DNA of 64,000 bases from an uncultured Alistipes sp. (GCA_900545315.1 UQYM01000008.1:1-64000), one strand, 5' to 3'. Positions 18,975 to 28,591 are shown, counted from the first letter of the stretch. Numbers and translations: made by a program. The notes: generated by a model from the letters alone, not told the origin.

Positions 18975-21286
18975 CTACGATTTTGGGGCTGAGCCCTTTT
19001 TCGTCTTCGATGAATCGGGAGCAGCCTGCTGCGTCGAATCTGCCTCGGAGGTTGCTTCACCCTCCCCCTCAGTCTCCGATTTCGGCTCAGCGGGTTCCAC
19101 TTCGGGACGTTCCGGTCCCAATTGCAACATAATCAAGGCTCCCCGTTTCGCCGCAGCCCCGGCCGGTAACGACTGTTTTTGAATATACCCCACACCGGTA
19201 AAGGTAACGCGCAGCCCCTCACGCTCCAGCAGATAGAGGGCATCTTTAAGTCCCATGCCCACCACTTGGGGCACCATCCCCGTCCGCGCATCCGGCAATG
19301 AAGTCAACTCATAGCCGGCCGTATCGAGACGCAGCGTCTGCTGCCATACATCGCCGTGCATGGCCGAATAGGGCACGTCGAAACGACGCGTTACGCGACG
19401 AATCTGATCAGCCCGACCGCTTTTGGGCATCGGCCGCTCCTTCACCTTACTGTTCGTCTCGGAAAGTGGAGTTTGCCACGAAATATTACGGGCATAGACC
19501 CGATCGGCAATGGCGCGGAATACCGGACCCGCCAACGAAGCACCATAATAGGTTCCACGCCGTCCCGGACCATTGTAGGTCTTAATCGCAACGATACAAC
19601 TGTACCGTGGATTGTCAGCAGGGAAATAGCCCACCAGCGTAGCCTCCCTGGGTCTTGGGGCACCAGATAACGCCCACAACCGCCGTTACGGTCCGTATAA
19701 CCGTGACGTCCCATAGCGATCTGGGCCGTACCTGTCTTACCGGCCACCGAATAGTAGGGGTTCTTCAACCCGCGGGCGGTACCGTCGTTGACCACCCCTT
19801 TGAGAGCATCCTGCACCTGTTTGATCACTTCGGGCGAACCGATCGACTCGACCATCACCTCCGGTAGGAAGGTCCGCAACGTCTGGCCATACTGTTTGAG
19901 TTCCTTGACAAACATCGGACGGACCATCTTCCCTCCATTGGCTATGGCATTGTAGAAGCTGAGGGTTTTCAACGGTGTCAACCGCAAGCCGTATCCGTAC
20001 GACATCATGGTCAGTGTCACACCGCTCCACGGTGCATCACTGGGGCGATAAATGACCGGAGAGGCTCCGCCCGAAATCTGCAGATCAAGCGGCATGGCCA
20101 AACCCATTTTGTAGAGATGTTCCACGAACTGTGCCGGCCGATCTTTATAGTATTTATTGACCGCCAAAGCAAAACCCACATTGGAGGAGTGTTCGAAGAT
20201 CTCACGCAGCGTCACGTCACCGCAGGCATGGGAATCGACCACGCGGGCACGGCCAATCATCATCCGACCGTTTCCGGTATCGAAATGCTCGTCGAGACTG
20301 GCTCCAGCATCATCGAGCAGCGTCATCAGCGAGGCAGATTTAAAGGTCGATCCCGGCTCCAGGTTCATGCCGATCGCATAGTTGAAATCCTCGACAAACT
20401 TGCCTTCACCCCGGCGGGTAAGATTGGTGATGGCACGTATCTCACCGGTAGAGACCTCCATCAGTACCGCCGTTCCCCAATCGGCATCACCCAATTCAAG
20501 CTGTTTTCTCAGGGCATTTTCAGCCACATCCTGCACATCGATATCAAGTGTAGTGACCACATCGATTCCATCTCTTGGCGCCTCGTTCAAAGCGTCGGGA
20601 ACAGGAATTTTGAAGCTACCCGATATGCGTTGCATCAGAATATTGCCATCCTTACCCTTGAGGATACTGTCGAAAGCTCCCTCGATGCCCCATTTACGGC
20701 CGGCTTCGTTGACCCGACCGATCGTACGTGAAGCCAATGCGCCGTTGGGCAGCAGACGTTTATTGATCTGTACGGCGATGAATCCACCCCGATTGGGGCC
20801 TAATTTCAGAATGGGAAATTGTGCGATTCGTTTGATCTCAAGGTGGTTGACCCGACGGGGAGCGATTTGCAGATACCGGTTGCGTCGTTTATTGCTGTAC
20901 GCCCGGTTCAGCATGATCAGGTAGGCATTTTTATTTTTATCGCCAAAGAAATTGGCAAGCGAATCAGCCAATGCATCGACATGGCGCCGGAAGATGGAAT
21001 CGGCCAACCCCTGCGCCGCAAAATCCATACGCACCTCATACGTTGGGACCGATGTGGCCAGGATCCGTCCGTCACAAGCCAGAATATCGCCACGATCGGC
21101 TTCGATGACCTCCCGTTCATAGATGCTGCGCTCCCCCTTTTGACGCAACTTCTCGCCATTGGGGCCGTATTGGATGTAGGCAATCCGCACCGCAATGGCT
21201 ATACCTATGGCAAAGAAGATAATGTACAGCCACCGCACGCGGGCCAAAATACTCTTTTTGATATCGGGTTTACGCGGCTCTGCCAT
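18975..21286 (-). CDS. ftsI: Septal transpeptidase FtsI/PBP3, split by a frameshift
   Basis: Class B penicillin-binding protein that cross-links septal peptidoglycan with FtsW. One transmembrane helix lies near residues 20-38, followed by the pedestal domain with EADRGDILACDG near 63. The transpeptidase motifs are intact: STFK (in LEPGSTFKSAS), SSN (in EHSSNVGFA) and KTGTAQ. Shortly after KTG the reading frame changes between about 19645 and 19663. Frame 1 runs on as nonsense to 19442. The correct continuation, from PREATLVGYFPADNP to a C-terminal PASTA domain (MVPQVVGMGLKDALYLLERE) and an acidic tail, is in the other frame and ends at 18975. One missing base in a C or G run restores about 770 aa. 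As ftsI is essential, a sequencing error is likeliest. It starts 3 bp after the ftsL-like stop. Confidence 0.88.
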
Positions 21287-21288
21287 AG

Positions 21289-21996
21289 CTATTTATCGAT
21301 AATTTTGGGAGGAGTGAGCGACTCTTCCAGCGGAATGCCCCGCTCTTCGAGCTGTTTGATGATCTCACTCTGGCGGGTTTGGGTCATGCGGATCGACGAA
21401 ATCGTCAACGAACGCGAGCGCAACTCCTTAACCTGTTCAGTTAACCGATCATGACGTCGATGCAACTTCTGGATATGGTATCCGTTGGCAATGTACAGAA
21501 ACATCAGCACGACGATGAACAGCACATAAGGATACATCCGACGCACTTCGACCCGTGTCAGGATACTTCCGGAGAGCACCTGGGCCAGGTTACGTTCAAA
21601 CCAGGATGGGCCTTTGACTTTGGGCGAATCGTCTGCTGAAGCGGTATCATCTTCTGCTGCACCGTTTCCCGATGCTGCATCCTCGTTCGAATCGATCTGT
21701 TGCTGATCGTCGTCCTCCTCATTATCAGCCGCACGATTCGTGTCTCGATCTGCATTCCGGCCAGTCCTTCTCGTTCGGGTACCACTCTCCGAATCGTTCC
21801 CGTTACGGGACCTGTCTGAACGCTGTTTCCCCGATGCACCATTAAGACCAGAAAACTCTGAATCATCCTCAAGCAGCACATACGAACCCTCCGGCCGGTC
21901 AGCCTCTTCAGCTGCGGCCTGTTCAGCACGGAACACCAGTTCATCTAATGCCGTCCACTCCTGCGGTTCGTTATGTTCTCCTCTTCGGCCCATCAC
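21289..21996 (-). CDS. FtsL-like divisome protein with a long acidic N-terminal region
   Basis: 235 aa in the exact position of ftsL, directly before ftsI. Residues 1-130 are low-complexity and mostly acidic (NEEDDDQQQ, AAEDDTASADDSP), with an Arg-rich patch, probably disordered and cytosolic. Near residue 135 comes a domain with SWFERNLAQVLSGSI, one transmembrane helix (PYVLFIVVLMFLYIANGY) and then a short coiled coil (KLHRRHDRLTEQVKELRSRS) of FtsL size. The end has GIPLEESLTPPKIIDK, as in Bacteroidetes FtsL-like proteins. By family it forms the FtsQLB complex that activates FtsWI. The long acidic extension is unusual; ordinary FtsL proteins are about 100-120 aa. The start is the first of two adjacent ATGs. 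Confidence 0.8.
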   Translation of the reverse strand: MMGRRGEHNEPQEWTALDELVFRAEQAAAEEADRPEGSYVLLEDDSEFSGLNGASGKQRSDRSRNGNDSESGTRTRRTGRNADRDTNRAADNEEDDDQQQIDSNEDAASGNGAAEDDTASADDSPKVKGPSWFERNLAQVLSGSILTRVEVRRMYPYVLFIVVLMFLYIANGYHIQKLHRRHDRLTEQVKELRSRSLTISSIRMTQTRQSEIIKQLEERGIPLEESLTPPKIIDK

Positions 21997-22122
21997 CTGA
22001 TCTTCAACGTTCCAAACACCGTTATTCTTATTCGGGCTTTTCTATTCTTCAGCGTGTCAATATTTTAGAGCAGTCTGATCAAAACACCTTTTACAGCGCA
22101 CCGCTCTTCCACCCATTCTTTA

Positions 22123-22130
22123 CAAAGGTA
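22123..22130 (-). promoter_or_regulatory. -7 box, probable main promoter of the dcw genes
   Basis: Minus-strand TACCTTTG matches TAnnTTTG, about 127 bp before the ftsL-like start. There is no clean TTTG 19-21 nt upstream. It is the only such box in the gap between dusB and ftsL, so I take it as the promoter at the head of this cluster. Confidence 0.5.
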
Positions 22131-22216
22131 GCCTATTTTTGGGAACTCGATTTCAATTTTATGACTGCATTTTCCCCAACATGCTCCCTGCGATCCGAGA
22201 ACACACCGCTGCACGA

Positions 22217-23239
22217 TTACACATCATGCGAAAGCGGTTGCGGAACCATTTCCGAGGTGTCGAAGTCGCCCCAATGCTCCGCCACATAATCCAATGTAGC
22301 GCAAATTTCAGCAGGGTCAAAAAGTGTCACCAACTTCAACCGGGTCGCTTTGAAATCGGGCAAGCCTTTGAAGTAGCACGACAAATGGCGGCGCATCTCC
22401 AACACTCCCGCTTTTTCGCCTTTGAATTCGATCGACTTGGCCAGGTGCAATTTCGCCAACTCGACCCGTTCACGCACCGACGGCTGTGGCAACAGCTCGC
22501 CCGTCTGGAGATAGTGCCGGATTTCAGCAAAAATCCACGGACGACCGTATGTAGCCCGACCAATCATCACACCATCCACGCCATACCGGGCAAAGGCTTC
22601 GGCTGCCTTCTGCGGTGAATCAATATCACCATTGCCAATAATAGGGATATGCATTCGAGGATTGCGCTTCACCTCACCAATCAACGTCCAATCGGCCTCT
22701 CCGCGATACATTTGAGCGCGGGTCCGACCGTGAATCGTCAATGCGGCAATGCCCACATCCTGCAGCCGTTCGGCAATCTCCACAATATTTTTCGAATCCT
22801 CGTCCCAACCCAAACGGGTTTTTACCGTTACCGGCAGATGAACTGCCTCAACGATGCGTCGGGTCATTTCGACCATTTTGGGCACATCACGCATCATGCC
22901 GCTGCCGGCTCCCCGCCCAGCAATCTTGCGCACCGGGCATCCGAAATTGATGTCGATCAGATCAGGTCCTGCAGCTTCCGCCATCTTAGCCGCTTCGACC
23001 ATCGGTTCGATCAGATGGCCGTATAATTGAATCCCCACCGGCCGTTCGTAATCGAAAATCGTCAGTTTGGCCAGAGCTTTGGAGGCATCACGGATCAACC
23101 CGTCACTGGGGATAAACTCGGTATAGACCATATCGGCCCCATAACGTTTACACATAAAGCGGAACGAGGGGTCGGTCACATCCTCCATCGGAGCCAAAAA
23201 GAGCGGCTTGTCGCCGAGATCGATCGAAGCAATTTTCAC
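22217..23239 (-). CDS. dusB: tRNA-dihydrouridine synthase (DusB type)
   Basis: Flavoenzyme reducing uridines in the D loop of tRNA. 340 aa, TIM barrel plus C-terminal helical domain. Motifs: FLAPMEDVTDPSFR near residue 14, MVYTEFIPSDGLIRD near 37, INFGCPVRKIAGRGAGSGM near 97 with the catalytic Cys in GCP, VTVKTRLGWDEDS near 138, LTIHGRTRAQMYRG near 165, and GNGDIDSPQKA near 200 followed by GVDGVMIGRATYGRPWIF. It is on the same strand as ftsL but about 220 bp upstream, and the dcw promoter lies between, so it is probably a separate unit. It occupies the place where mraZ-rsmH often stand. The DusB subtype is inferred from overall pattern. Confidence 0.92.
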   Translation of the reverse strand: MKIASIDLGDKPLFLAPMEDVTDPSFRFMCKRYGADMVYTEFIPSDGLIRDASKALAKLTIFDYERPVGIQLYGHLIEPMVEAAKMAEAAGPDLIDINFGCPVRKIAGRGAGSGMMRDVPKMVEMTRRIVEAVHLPVTVKTRLGWDEDSKNIVEIAERLQDVGIAALTIHGRTRAQMYRGEADWTLIGEVKRNPRMHIPIIGNGDIDSPQKAAEAFARYGVDGVMIGRATYGRPWIFAEIRHYLQTGELLPQPSVRERVELAKLHLAKSIEFKGEKAGVLEMRRHLSCYFKGLPDFKATRLKLVTLFDPAEICATLDYVAEHWGDFDTSEMVPQPLSHDV

Positions 23240-23346
23240 GAGTCGAAAAGAGTTTTTTTACATAGCGAGCAGCACCCTCACGCGCCTTATGCATTGCCAG
23301 TGAGGCAAAAAATGGGCAGGTTGCTCCTCTTCCGCGCAAAAATAGC

Positions 23347-23354
23347 TATCTTTG
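23347..23354 (+). promoter_or_regulatory. -7 box for argS
   Basis: TATCTTTG, 26 bp before the argS ATG at 23381. It lies inside the upstream in-frame extension, which argues that the longer frame is not translated. No exact -33 TTTG is present. Confidence 0.55.
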
Positions 23355-23380
23355 ACGACAAAATCGCAATCGTATCATTC

Positions 23381-25162
23381 ATGAATATAGAAAATTTCCT
23401 GCAGCAAAAGGCGGTGGAGACGGTAACCGCTCTGTACGGCCCGGCCGATCCTGCCGCTATCCAGATTCAGAAAACCCGCAAGGAGTTTGAAGGCGACTAC
23501 ACTTTGGTTGTCTTTCCGTTGTTGAAACTCAGCCACAAAAAACCCGAAGATACGGCCACCGAAATTGGTGAAGCCCTGGTCAAAAATGTTCCCGAGATCA
23601 AAGGATATAATGTCATCAAAGGTTTCCTCAACCTGTCGCTGAGCAATCAGTTTTGGGGAGATCGGTTGGCAGAGGTGGTTGCAGCCTCCGACTATGGGAA
23701 GGCTCCATCCACTGGACGCACCATCATGGTCGAATACTCATCGCCCAACACCAACAAACCGTTGCATTTGGGTCATATTCGCAACAACCTGTTGGGATAT
23801 TCGGTTTCTCAGATTCTGGAGGCTGCGGGTAACCGAGTAATCAAAGTCAACCTGGTCAACGACCGCGGAATTCACATCTGCAAATCGATGTTGGCTTGGC
23901 AGCTGTTCGGAAACGGCGAGACTCCAGCTAGCTCCGGGATTAAAGGCGACCACCTGGTAGGCAACTATTATGTTGCTTTCGACAAGGCCTACAAAGCCCA
24001 GATCAAAGAGCTCGAAGCGAAAGGCATGAGCGAAGAGGAGGCCAAGAAAGAGGCCCCGATCATGCAGCAGGCACAGGCCATGCTGCGCAAATGGGAGGCC
24101 AAAGATCCCGAGGTGTACAACCTTTGGGAGACGATGAACGGCTGGGTATATGAAGGTTTCGACAAGACCTACAAAGAGCTGGGCATCAGCTTCGACAAGG
24201 TTTACTATGAGTCGCAAACCTACCTGCTTGGCAAATCACTGGTTGAAGAGGGACTCGAGAAGGGCATCTTCTTCCGCAAGGAGGATAACTCAGTGTGGAT
24301 TGACCTGACAGCCGACGGTCTCGATCAAAAGTTGTTGTTGCGTGGAGACGGCACGTCGGTCTATATTACGCAGGATTTGGGCACAGCGTTGACCCGTTTC
24401 AAAGAGGAGAATCTCGATGCGATGATCTATGTCGTCGGCAACGAGCAGAACTACCACTTCCAGGTGTTGAAACTGATCCTGTCGAAATTGGGTTACAAAT
24501 GGGCCGATCAGATCACCCATCTTTCATACGGCATGGTCGAACTGCCCGAAGGCAAGATGAAATCGAGAGAAGGTACCGTTGTTGATGCCGACGACCTGAT
24601 CGACGAGATGGTGGCTACGGCTCGCGAAATGTCGCAGGAGCTGGGCAAACTGGATGGTCTGAGCGAAGAGGAGATTGCCGCGATCTGCCACATGGTCGGT
24701 TTGGGCGCGCTGAAATATTTCATTCTGAAGGTTGATCCGCGCAAGACGATGCTGTTCGATCCGCGTGAATCGATCGATTTCAACGGCAACACCGGTCCAT
24801 TCATCCAATACACCCATGCCCGAATCAAATCGGTGCTGCGTAAGGCGGCCGCTCAGGGTATTGCTCCGGCCGACAAAATCGACGGCTCGCTGCTGGTTCC
24901 CGAAGAGGTGGCTCTGGTTGCACTGCTGACCGACTATCCGGCGACGGTTGCTGCAGCGGCAGAGAATTTCGCCCCCTCCATCATTGCGAACTATGCCTAC
25001 GAACTGGCCAAAGGGTACAACAGCTACTACCACGACTTCCCGGTCATTCGCGAAAGCGATCCGGCCAAACAGTCTCTGCGTCTGACGTTGGCCACCACGG
25101 TAGCACGTACACTGGCATCTGCTATGGCACTGTTGGGCATCGAGGTTCCGGAACGCATGTAG
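23381..25162 (+). CDS. argS: Arginyl-tRNA synthetase
   Basis: Class I aminoacyl-tRNA synthetase charging tRNA-Arg. I start at 23381 (MNIENFLQQKAVETV), giving 593 aa. The frame is open 118 codons further back, but that stretch overlaps dusB antisense and the promoter box. An N-terminal Add1-type domain is at 1-110. The HIGH-type motif is PLHLGHIRNN near residue 130. VNDRGIHICKSM follows near 160. The KMSK-like loop is GKMKSREGTVVDADDL near 390. The C-terminal anticodon-binding domain starts around 450 (TGPFIQYTHARIKSVLRKA) and ends MALLGIEVPERM. The gene has a good GC-rich codon pattern and is followed 34 bp later by a flippase gene on the same strand. Confidence 0.97.
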   Translation: MNIENFLQQKAVETVTALYGPADPAAIQIQKTRKEFEGDYTLVVFPLLKLSHKKPEDTATEIGEALVKNVPEIKGYNVIKGFLNLSLSNQFWGDRLAEVVAASDYGKAPSTGRTIMVEYSSPNTNKPLHLGHIRNNLLGYSVSQILEAAGNRVIKVNLVNDRGIHICKSMLAWQLFGNGETPASSGIKGDHLVGNYYVAFDKAYKAQIKELEAKGMSEEEAKKEAPIMQQAQAMLRKWEAKDPEVYNLWETMNGWVYEGFDKTYKELGISFDKVYYESQTYLLGKSLVEEGLEKGIFFRKEDNSVWIDLTADGLDQKLLLRGDGTSVYITQDLGTALTRFKEENLDAMIYVVGNEQNYHFQVLKLILSKLGYKWADQITHLSYGMVELPEGKMKSREGTVVDADDLIDEMVATAREMSQELGKLDGLSEEEIAAICHMVGLGALKYFILKVDPRKTMLFDPRESIDFNGNTGPFIQYTHARIKSVLRKAAAQGIAPADKIDGSLLVPEEVALVALLTDYPATVAAAAENFAPSIIANYAYELAKGYNSYYHDFPVIRESDPAKQSLRLTLATTVARTLASAMALLGIEVPERM

Positions 25163-25196
25163 TACACACAACGGTACACCTCAATAGCGCAATGCA

Positions 25197-26687
25197 ATGG
25201 GCATCGTCAAACGGGACAGTATAGCTATCACTATCCTCTCCTACATCGGAGTGGTGGTGGGCTATGTGAACAAAATTCTGCTGTTCCCGAACTTTTTGAG
25301 CGAGGAGCAGGTCGGTCTGACCAGCATCCTCGTCTCATTGGCGGTGATGTATGCCCAGTTCTCCGCCTTAGGAATCAACTCGACCGTTGTCAAGTTCTTT
25401 CCCTTTTTCCGCACACCGGACAAACGACACAACGGGCTCTTTTTCTGGTCCGCATTAGGCATCACAATCGGTTTTCTGCTTTTTACGGCCCTCTTTGTCA
25501 TCTTCCGAGAGCCGGTCATGCACTACTTCTCAAAAGAGTCGCCGCTGCTGTCGGAATATTACCTGATGCTGATCCCGTTAGGATTGGCCACACTCTTCTA
25601 TAACTTTTACAGTGCCTGGCTGCAGGCGCTCTCCCGCACCATCATCTCATCGGCCGTTTACGATGTGCTGCTGCGGCTGCTGATTACCGCCGAAATTTCG
25701 CTCTACGCCCTCGGACTAATCAATTTCGAACAGTTTATGGTCGGCTACATCATCATCTACTTTGTGCCGACCCTGATCCTGCTGCTCTACACCATCTACC
25801 TCAAGGAGTCCTACCTGCATCCAGTCGTCACCTCCCGCACCAAAAAGCTGGTGGCCATTGCCGGCATTTACGGGCTGTGGCAATATCTCGGTGGAGCCTC
25901 GGTCTTCCTGACCAGCGTAATCGACCAAACCATGCTGGCCGGCATGGAGGGGTTGATGCAGGGCGGTATCTACGCCATCATGATGTATATGGTCAGTGCG
26001 ATGCTAATCCCCTACCGTTCGATGATCAAGGTGGCCACTCCGGTGGTTACCAATCTCTGGAAAAAGCGGGACATGAAAGGGATGCAATATATTCACCGGG
26101 AGATGTCCCAAATGAACCTGATCGTCGGGTGCTTTTTCTTTTTGGCGATCTGGATCAACCTCGACAACATCTTCTCGCTGATGCCGGACTCCTATTCGGC
26201 AGGCCGTTACGTCTTTCTGTTTTTGGGACTTGGGCGTGTATTCGAAATGTACGCCGGACTGACGGGAGTCATCCTCATCACCAGCAAACGTTACCGGTAC
26301 GATTTCACCTTCTCGATCCTGCTGGTTGGACTTACTGTCGGCACCAACGCCGCATTGATTCCCTCCCTGGGAATGAACGGCGCAGCCATCGCCACCATGA
26401 TCACGGTGGTGGTCTATAACCTGATCCGCATGGCTTTTGTTTGGAAGTTTTTCCGGCTTCAACCCTTTGCTCCTAAGGATATTTGGGTAGTTCTGCTCAC
26501 GGCAGCCATGATCGGGCTCTCGATGGTGATTCCCTATCTGGGTAACTTCTTCCTCGACGCTGCGGTTCGCACATTAATCATCACGTTGATCTTCGGAGGG
26601 GTGATCTACTATTCACACACCAGCCAACAGCTCAACGACACCATCGACGAACTGCTCGCCAAAGTGGGTATCCATCTACCCCACTGA
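25197..26687 (+). CDS. Polysaccharide/lipid flippase of the MOP (Wzx) superfamily
   Basis: 496-aa polytopic protein with about 14 hydrophobic segments. The N-terminus GIVKRDSIAITILSYIGVVVGYVNKILLF followed by EEQVGLTSILVSLA is typical of Wzx/RfbX-type polysaccharide biosynthesis proteins. The internal GASVFLTSVIDQTMLAG (residues 238-254) and the C-terminal half repeat the pattern. By family it would flip an undecaprenyl-linked glycan or lipid across the inner membrane. No glycosyltransferase stands next to it, so the substrate is open. It begins 34 bp after argS without an own -7 box, so it is probably co-transcribed with argS. Confidence 0.85.
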   Translation: MGIVKRDSIAITILSYIGVVVGYVNKILLFPNFLSEEQVGLTSILVSLAVMYAQFSALGINSTVVKFFPFFRTPDKRHNGLFFWSALGITIGFLLFTALFVIFREPVMHYFSKESPLLSEYYLMLIPLGLATLFYNFYSAWLQALSRTIISSAVYDVLLRLLITAEISLYALGLINFEQFMVGYIIIYFVPTLILLLYTIYLKESYLHPVVTSRTKKLVAIAGIYGLWQYLGGASVFLTSVIDQTMLAGMEGLMQGGIYAIMMYMVSAMLIPYRSMIKVATPVVTNLWKKRDMKGMQYIHREMSQMNLIVGCFFFLAIWINLDNIFSLMPDSYSAGRYVFLFLGLGRVFEMYAGLTGVILITSKRYRYDFTFSILLVGLTVGTNAALIPSLGMNGAAIATMITVVVYNLIRMAFVWKFFRLQPFAPKDIWVVLLTAAMIGLSMVIPYLGNFFLDAAVRTLIITLIFGGVIYYSHTSQQLNDTIDELLAKVGIHLPH

Positions 26688-26829
26688 TTCGCCGGATAAT
26701 TTCCCGTAAACACGCCTGCACCCACCCAAAATCAACTCTGTGATATCTGATCCAGCAGGCTCGTCTATCCCTCGCCTCGCCTTTTCTCCACCTTGCACCG
26801 ACACCTGCCACATCCCTATACACAACAAT

Positions 26830-26859
26830 AGCAGCCTGCCGGAAGTCCGGCAGGCTGCT
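26830..26859. terminator. Strong 14-bp hairpin between convergent genes
   Basis: Arms AGCAGCCTGCCGGA and TCCGGCAGGCTGCT separated by 2 nt, inside the 329-bp gap (26688-27016) between the convergent flippase and DUF4251 genes. There is no T tract, so it may stop transcripts of both strands or just shield 3' ends. Nothing else is seen in this gap. Confidence 0.55.
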
Positions 26860-27016
26860 GCACAAAGGATATGGATTAAGACGGAGAGTTTTTCTGTTTC
26901 GAGGGCGCTATAGAGGCCCAAGCCACGCTCTCGACATCAATCTGCGCAAGGCAAGTCAATGCAACATTCCACAACGCAACACGTACCCCAAGCGACAAAA
27001 GGTTGATCCCAATCGG

Positions 27017-27607
27017 CTATTTATTTCGGCGTGTTGACGTTTTGGGCGGTTCATTGGCCGCCAGTGAGCCGACATACTTCATCGCATGTCCGGGGAGCGC
27101 CATGGTCATGATCACCTCTCCGGTTGCGGTGGTCAGATAGATCCCGAACCGAAAAGTTGTTCCATCCTCCGGATTTTGAGCATTGAACGTAATGTTCCAC
27201 CCCACTTGGGTTTTGTTGGCCTGATAATCCTGCACCTGCTCGGCGTCGAAATTGAGCACCTCGACATAGGTATTCAGATAGCCCCACAAGGTGGGCAGAT
27301 GCACCTCAAGATGTCCATCCGGGAAGAGAGCCAAATAATAGTAGATATTATTGACCATCTGCTGGCTGCCACCCGGCAGTTCATAGACGCTGATCGGCAA
27401 GAACTGGTAATTTTTGGAGGCGATCAACGAATCTTGCTGGGCCGCATAACGGGCATCACGTTGGGCTCTAACCCAAGCTCGCGCCTGACGGCGCGAGCTT
27501 GGGTCGGAGAGCGTTGCCGAAGGGGTGATGTTTTCGGGTTGCTGAGCAAACAGCGCACTACCCGTCAACAACATCACTACCGACAGACACCATCCATCTA
27601 TTTTCAT
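27017..27607 (-). CDS. DUF4251 family secreted protein
   Basis: 196 aa. Signal peptide MKIDGWCLSVVMLLTGSALFAQ, likely cut after FA-Q. It contains the DUF4251 pattern: a charged helix (RRQARAWVRAQRDARYAAQQDSLIASKNYQFLP, residues 38-71), the NIYYYLALFPDGHLEVHLPTLWG strand region, and GWNITFNAQN / EDGTTFRFGIYLTTATGEVIM near residues 136-165. Function is unknown in the family, which is common and often duplicated in Bacteroidales; a beta-sandwich export protein is likely. The C-terminus is basic (TSTRRNK). It lies 14 bp after a paralogue on the same strand, so the two form an operon. Confidence 0.8.
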   Translation of the reverse strand: MKIDGWCLSVVMLLTGSALFAQQPENITPSATLSDPSSRRQARAWVRAQRDARYAAQQDSLIASKNYQFLPISVYELPGGSQQMVNNIYYYLALFPDGHLEVHLPTLWGYLNTYVEVLNFDAEQVQDYQANKTQVGWNITFNAQNPEDGTTFRFGIYLTTATGEVIMTMALPGHAMKYVGSLAANEPPKTSTRRNK

Positions 27608-27621
27608 TCCTAAAAAGCTTA

Positions 27622-28170
27622 TTAGTACAGTTTGGTAACAGTACCCTGATAGGTAACAGGATTAAACTGATCGGTCTCGATCGTCAGTACACCCTCCTGC
27701 GTAATCGAGGTGATAGTCAGGGTAAAGGTATAGGTATATTCGGTCATGGCATCGGTTTTGAAGGTAACCGTCCAACCATCTTTAGTCTGAACAGCCGAAT
27801 ACTGGCTCACCTGAGGCATAATGGCATTCAGGGTGGTCACGATAGGAGCGAAACCATCATTGTTCTGGATGTACGGCAGATCGATATCCACATACGACGG
27901 TTTGATCGTCAATTTGAAATTGGGGTTGTAGATCATGTGCGGCACTCCCGCAGGCATCTGCTGGAACTGATCCGGAGTAAACACGAACCCTTTGGACATA
28001 ACTACCGAATCCATCATTTTAACATCGGCCGCATTGCGTGCATCACGAGCCTGAACACGCTCAGCGCGATGAGAAACATAATCAGAATCGGGAATCACGA
28101 TGGTAACAGTTTGTGCAGATACAGACAAACCGAACAGGCTAGTAGCCATCAAAAGAAGTAAATTTTTCAT
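27622..28170 (-). CDS. DUF4251 family secreted protein, paralogue
   Basis: 182 aa with signal peptide MKNLLLLMATSLFGLSVSAQ. It shares with its downstream neighbour the layout: charged helix with R/A repeats (HRAERVQARDARNAADVKMMDSVVMSKGFVFTP), a NPNFKLTIKPSYVDIDLPYIQ strand, GWTVTFKTDAMTEYTYTFTLTIT and a short end. Identity between the two is low by eye, so the duplication is old. It is the first gene of the pair. A weak TAATTTTA box is present upstream but does not meet the full consensus. Role unknown. Confidence 0.78.
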   Translation of the reverse strand: MKNLLLLMATSLFGLSVSAQTVTIVIPDSDYVSHRAERVQARDARNAADVKMMDSVVMSKGFVFTPDQFQQMPAGVPHMIYNPNFKLTIKPSYVDIDLPYIQNNDGFAPIVTTLNAIMPQVSQYSAVQTKDGWTVTFKTDAMTEYTYTFTLTITSITQEGVLTIETDQFNPVTYQGTVTKLY

Positions 28171-28375
28171 AGCGTTTAATATAAAATTAGAGTATTACTT
28201 TGGAAGTTCTTTTAAACGACCTCTCTTGAACCTGTTCCATAACAAATTTCCTGCCTAAGTTGATCATAGAGCCCCCATCTCGCATTTTCTTACAAAAAAA
28301 CATACTTCACGGGGTCGATTACCACGTTATTCACCCGATCCAACTTCCTCGGAACAATGGGTTTTGACAAAACAG

Positions 28376-28408
28376 AGGGGGCATACCTCCGCTGGAAGCA
28401 TGCCCCCT
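28376..28408 (-). terminator. Intrinsic terminator of the rubredoxin gene
   Basis: Minus-strand stem AGGGGGCAT / ATGCCCCCT of 9 bp followed by TCTGTTTTG, starting 21 nt after the rubredoxin stop codon. Confidence 0.8.
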
Positions 28409-28429
28409 TGAAAAAACTGATATAACGAA

Positions 28430-28591
28430 TTAGTCGATCGGCTCGAAAACCTCTTTACCCTCTTGGCACAGCGGGCAAACCCAATCATCGGGCAGCTCTT
28501 CAAACGGTGTACCAGGTGCAATTCCGTTATCTGGATCGCCTACGGCCGGATCATATACATATCCGCAAACCTCGCATTTGTACTTTTTCAT
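28430..28591 (-). CDS. Rubredoxin
   Basis: 53-aa one-iron redox protein. Both metal-binding knuckles are present: KCEVCGYVYDP at residues 5-15 and DDWVCPLCQEGKEVF at 36-50, giving the four Cys of the Fe(SCys)4 site. The spacing and the GDPDNGIAPGTPFEELP connector match ordinary rubredoxins. It transfers electrons in anaerobes, often to rubrerythrin or oxidoreductases in oxygen or peroxide defence. No partner gene is adjacent. It is a monocistron with its own terminator; its start ATG at 28591 gives the standard MKKYKC N-terminus. Confidence 0.95.
   Translation of the reverse strand: MKKYKCEVCGYVYDPAVGDPDNGIAPGTPFEELPDDWVCPLCQEGKEVFEPID

Noticed and set aside
19640..19680. Programmed -1 frameshift in ftsI
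   Set aside because: No X-XXY-YYZ heptamer with a following pseudoknot that I can see, and an error in a C or G run explains the break more simply.
23027..23380. 118-codon upstream extension of argS in the same frame
   Set aside because: It overlaps dusB antisense and contains the argS -7 box; ArgRS proteins begin with the MNIENFLQQ-type segment.
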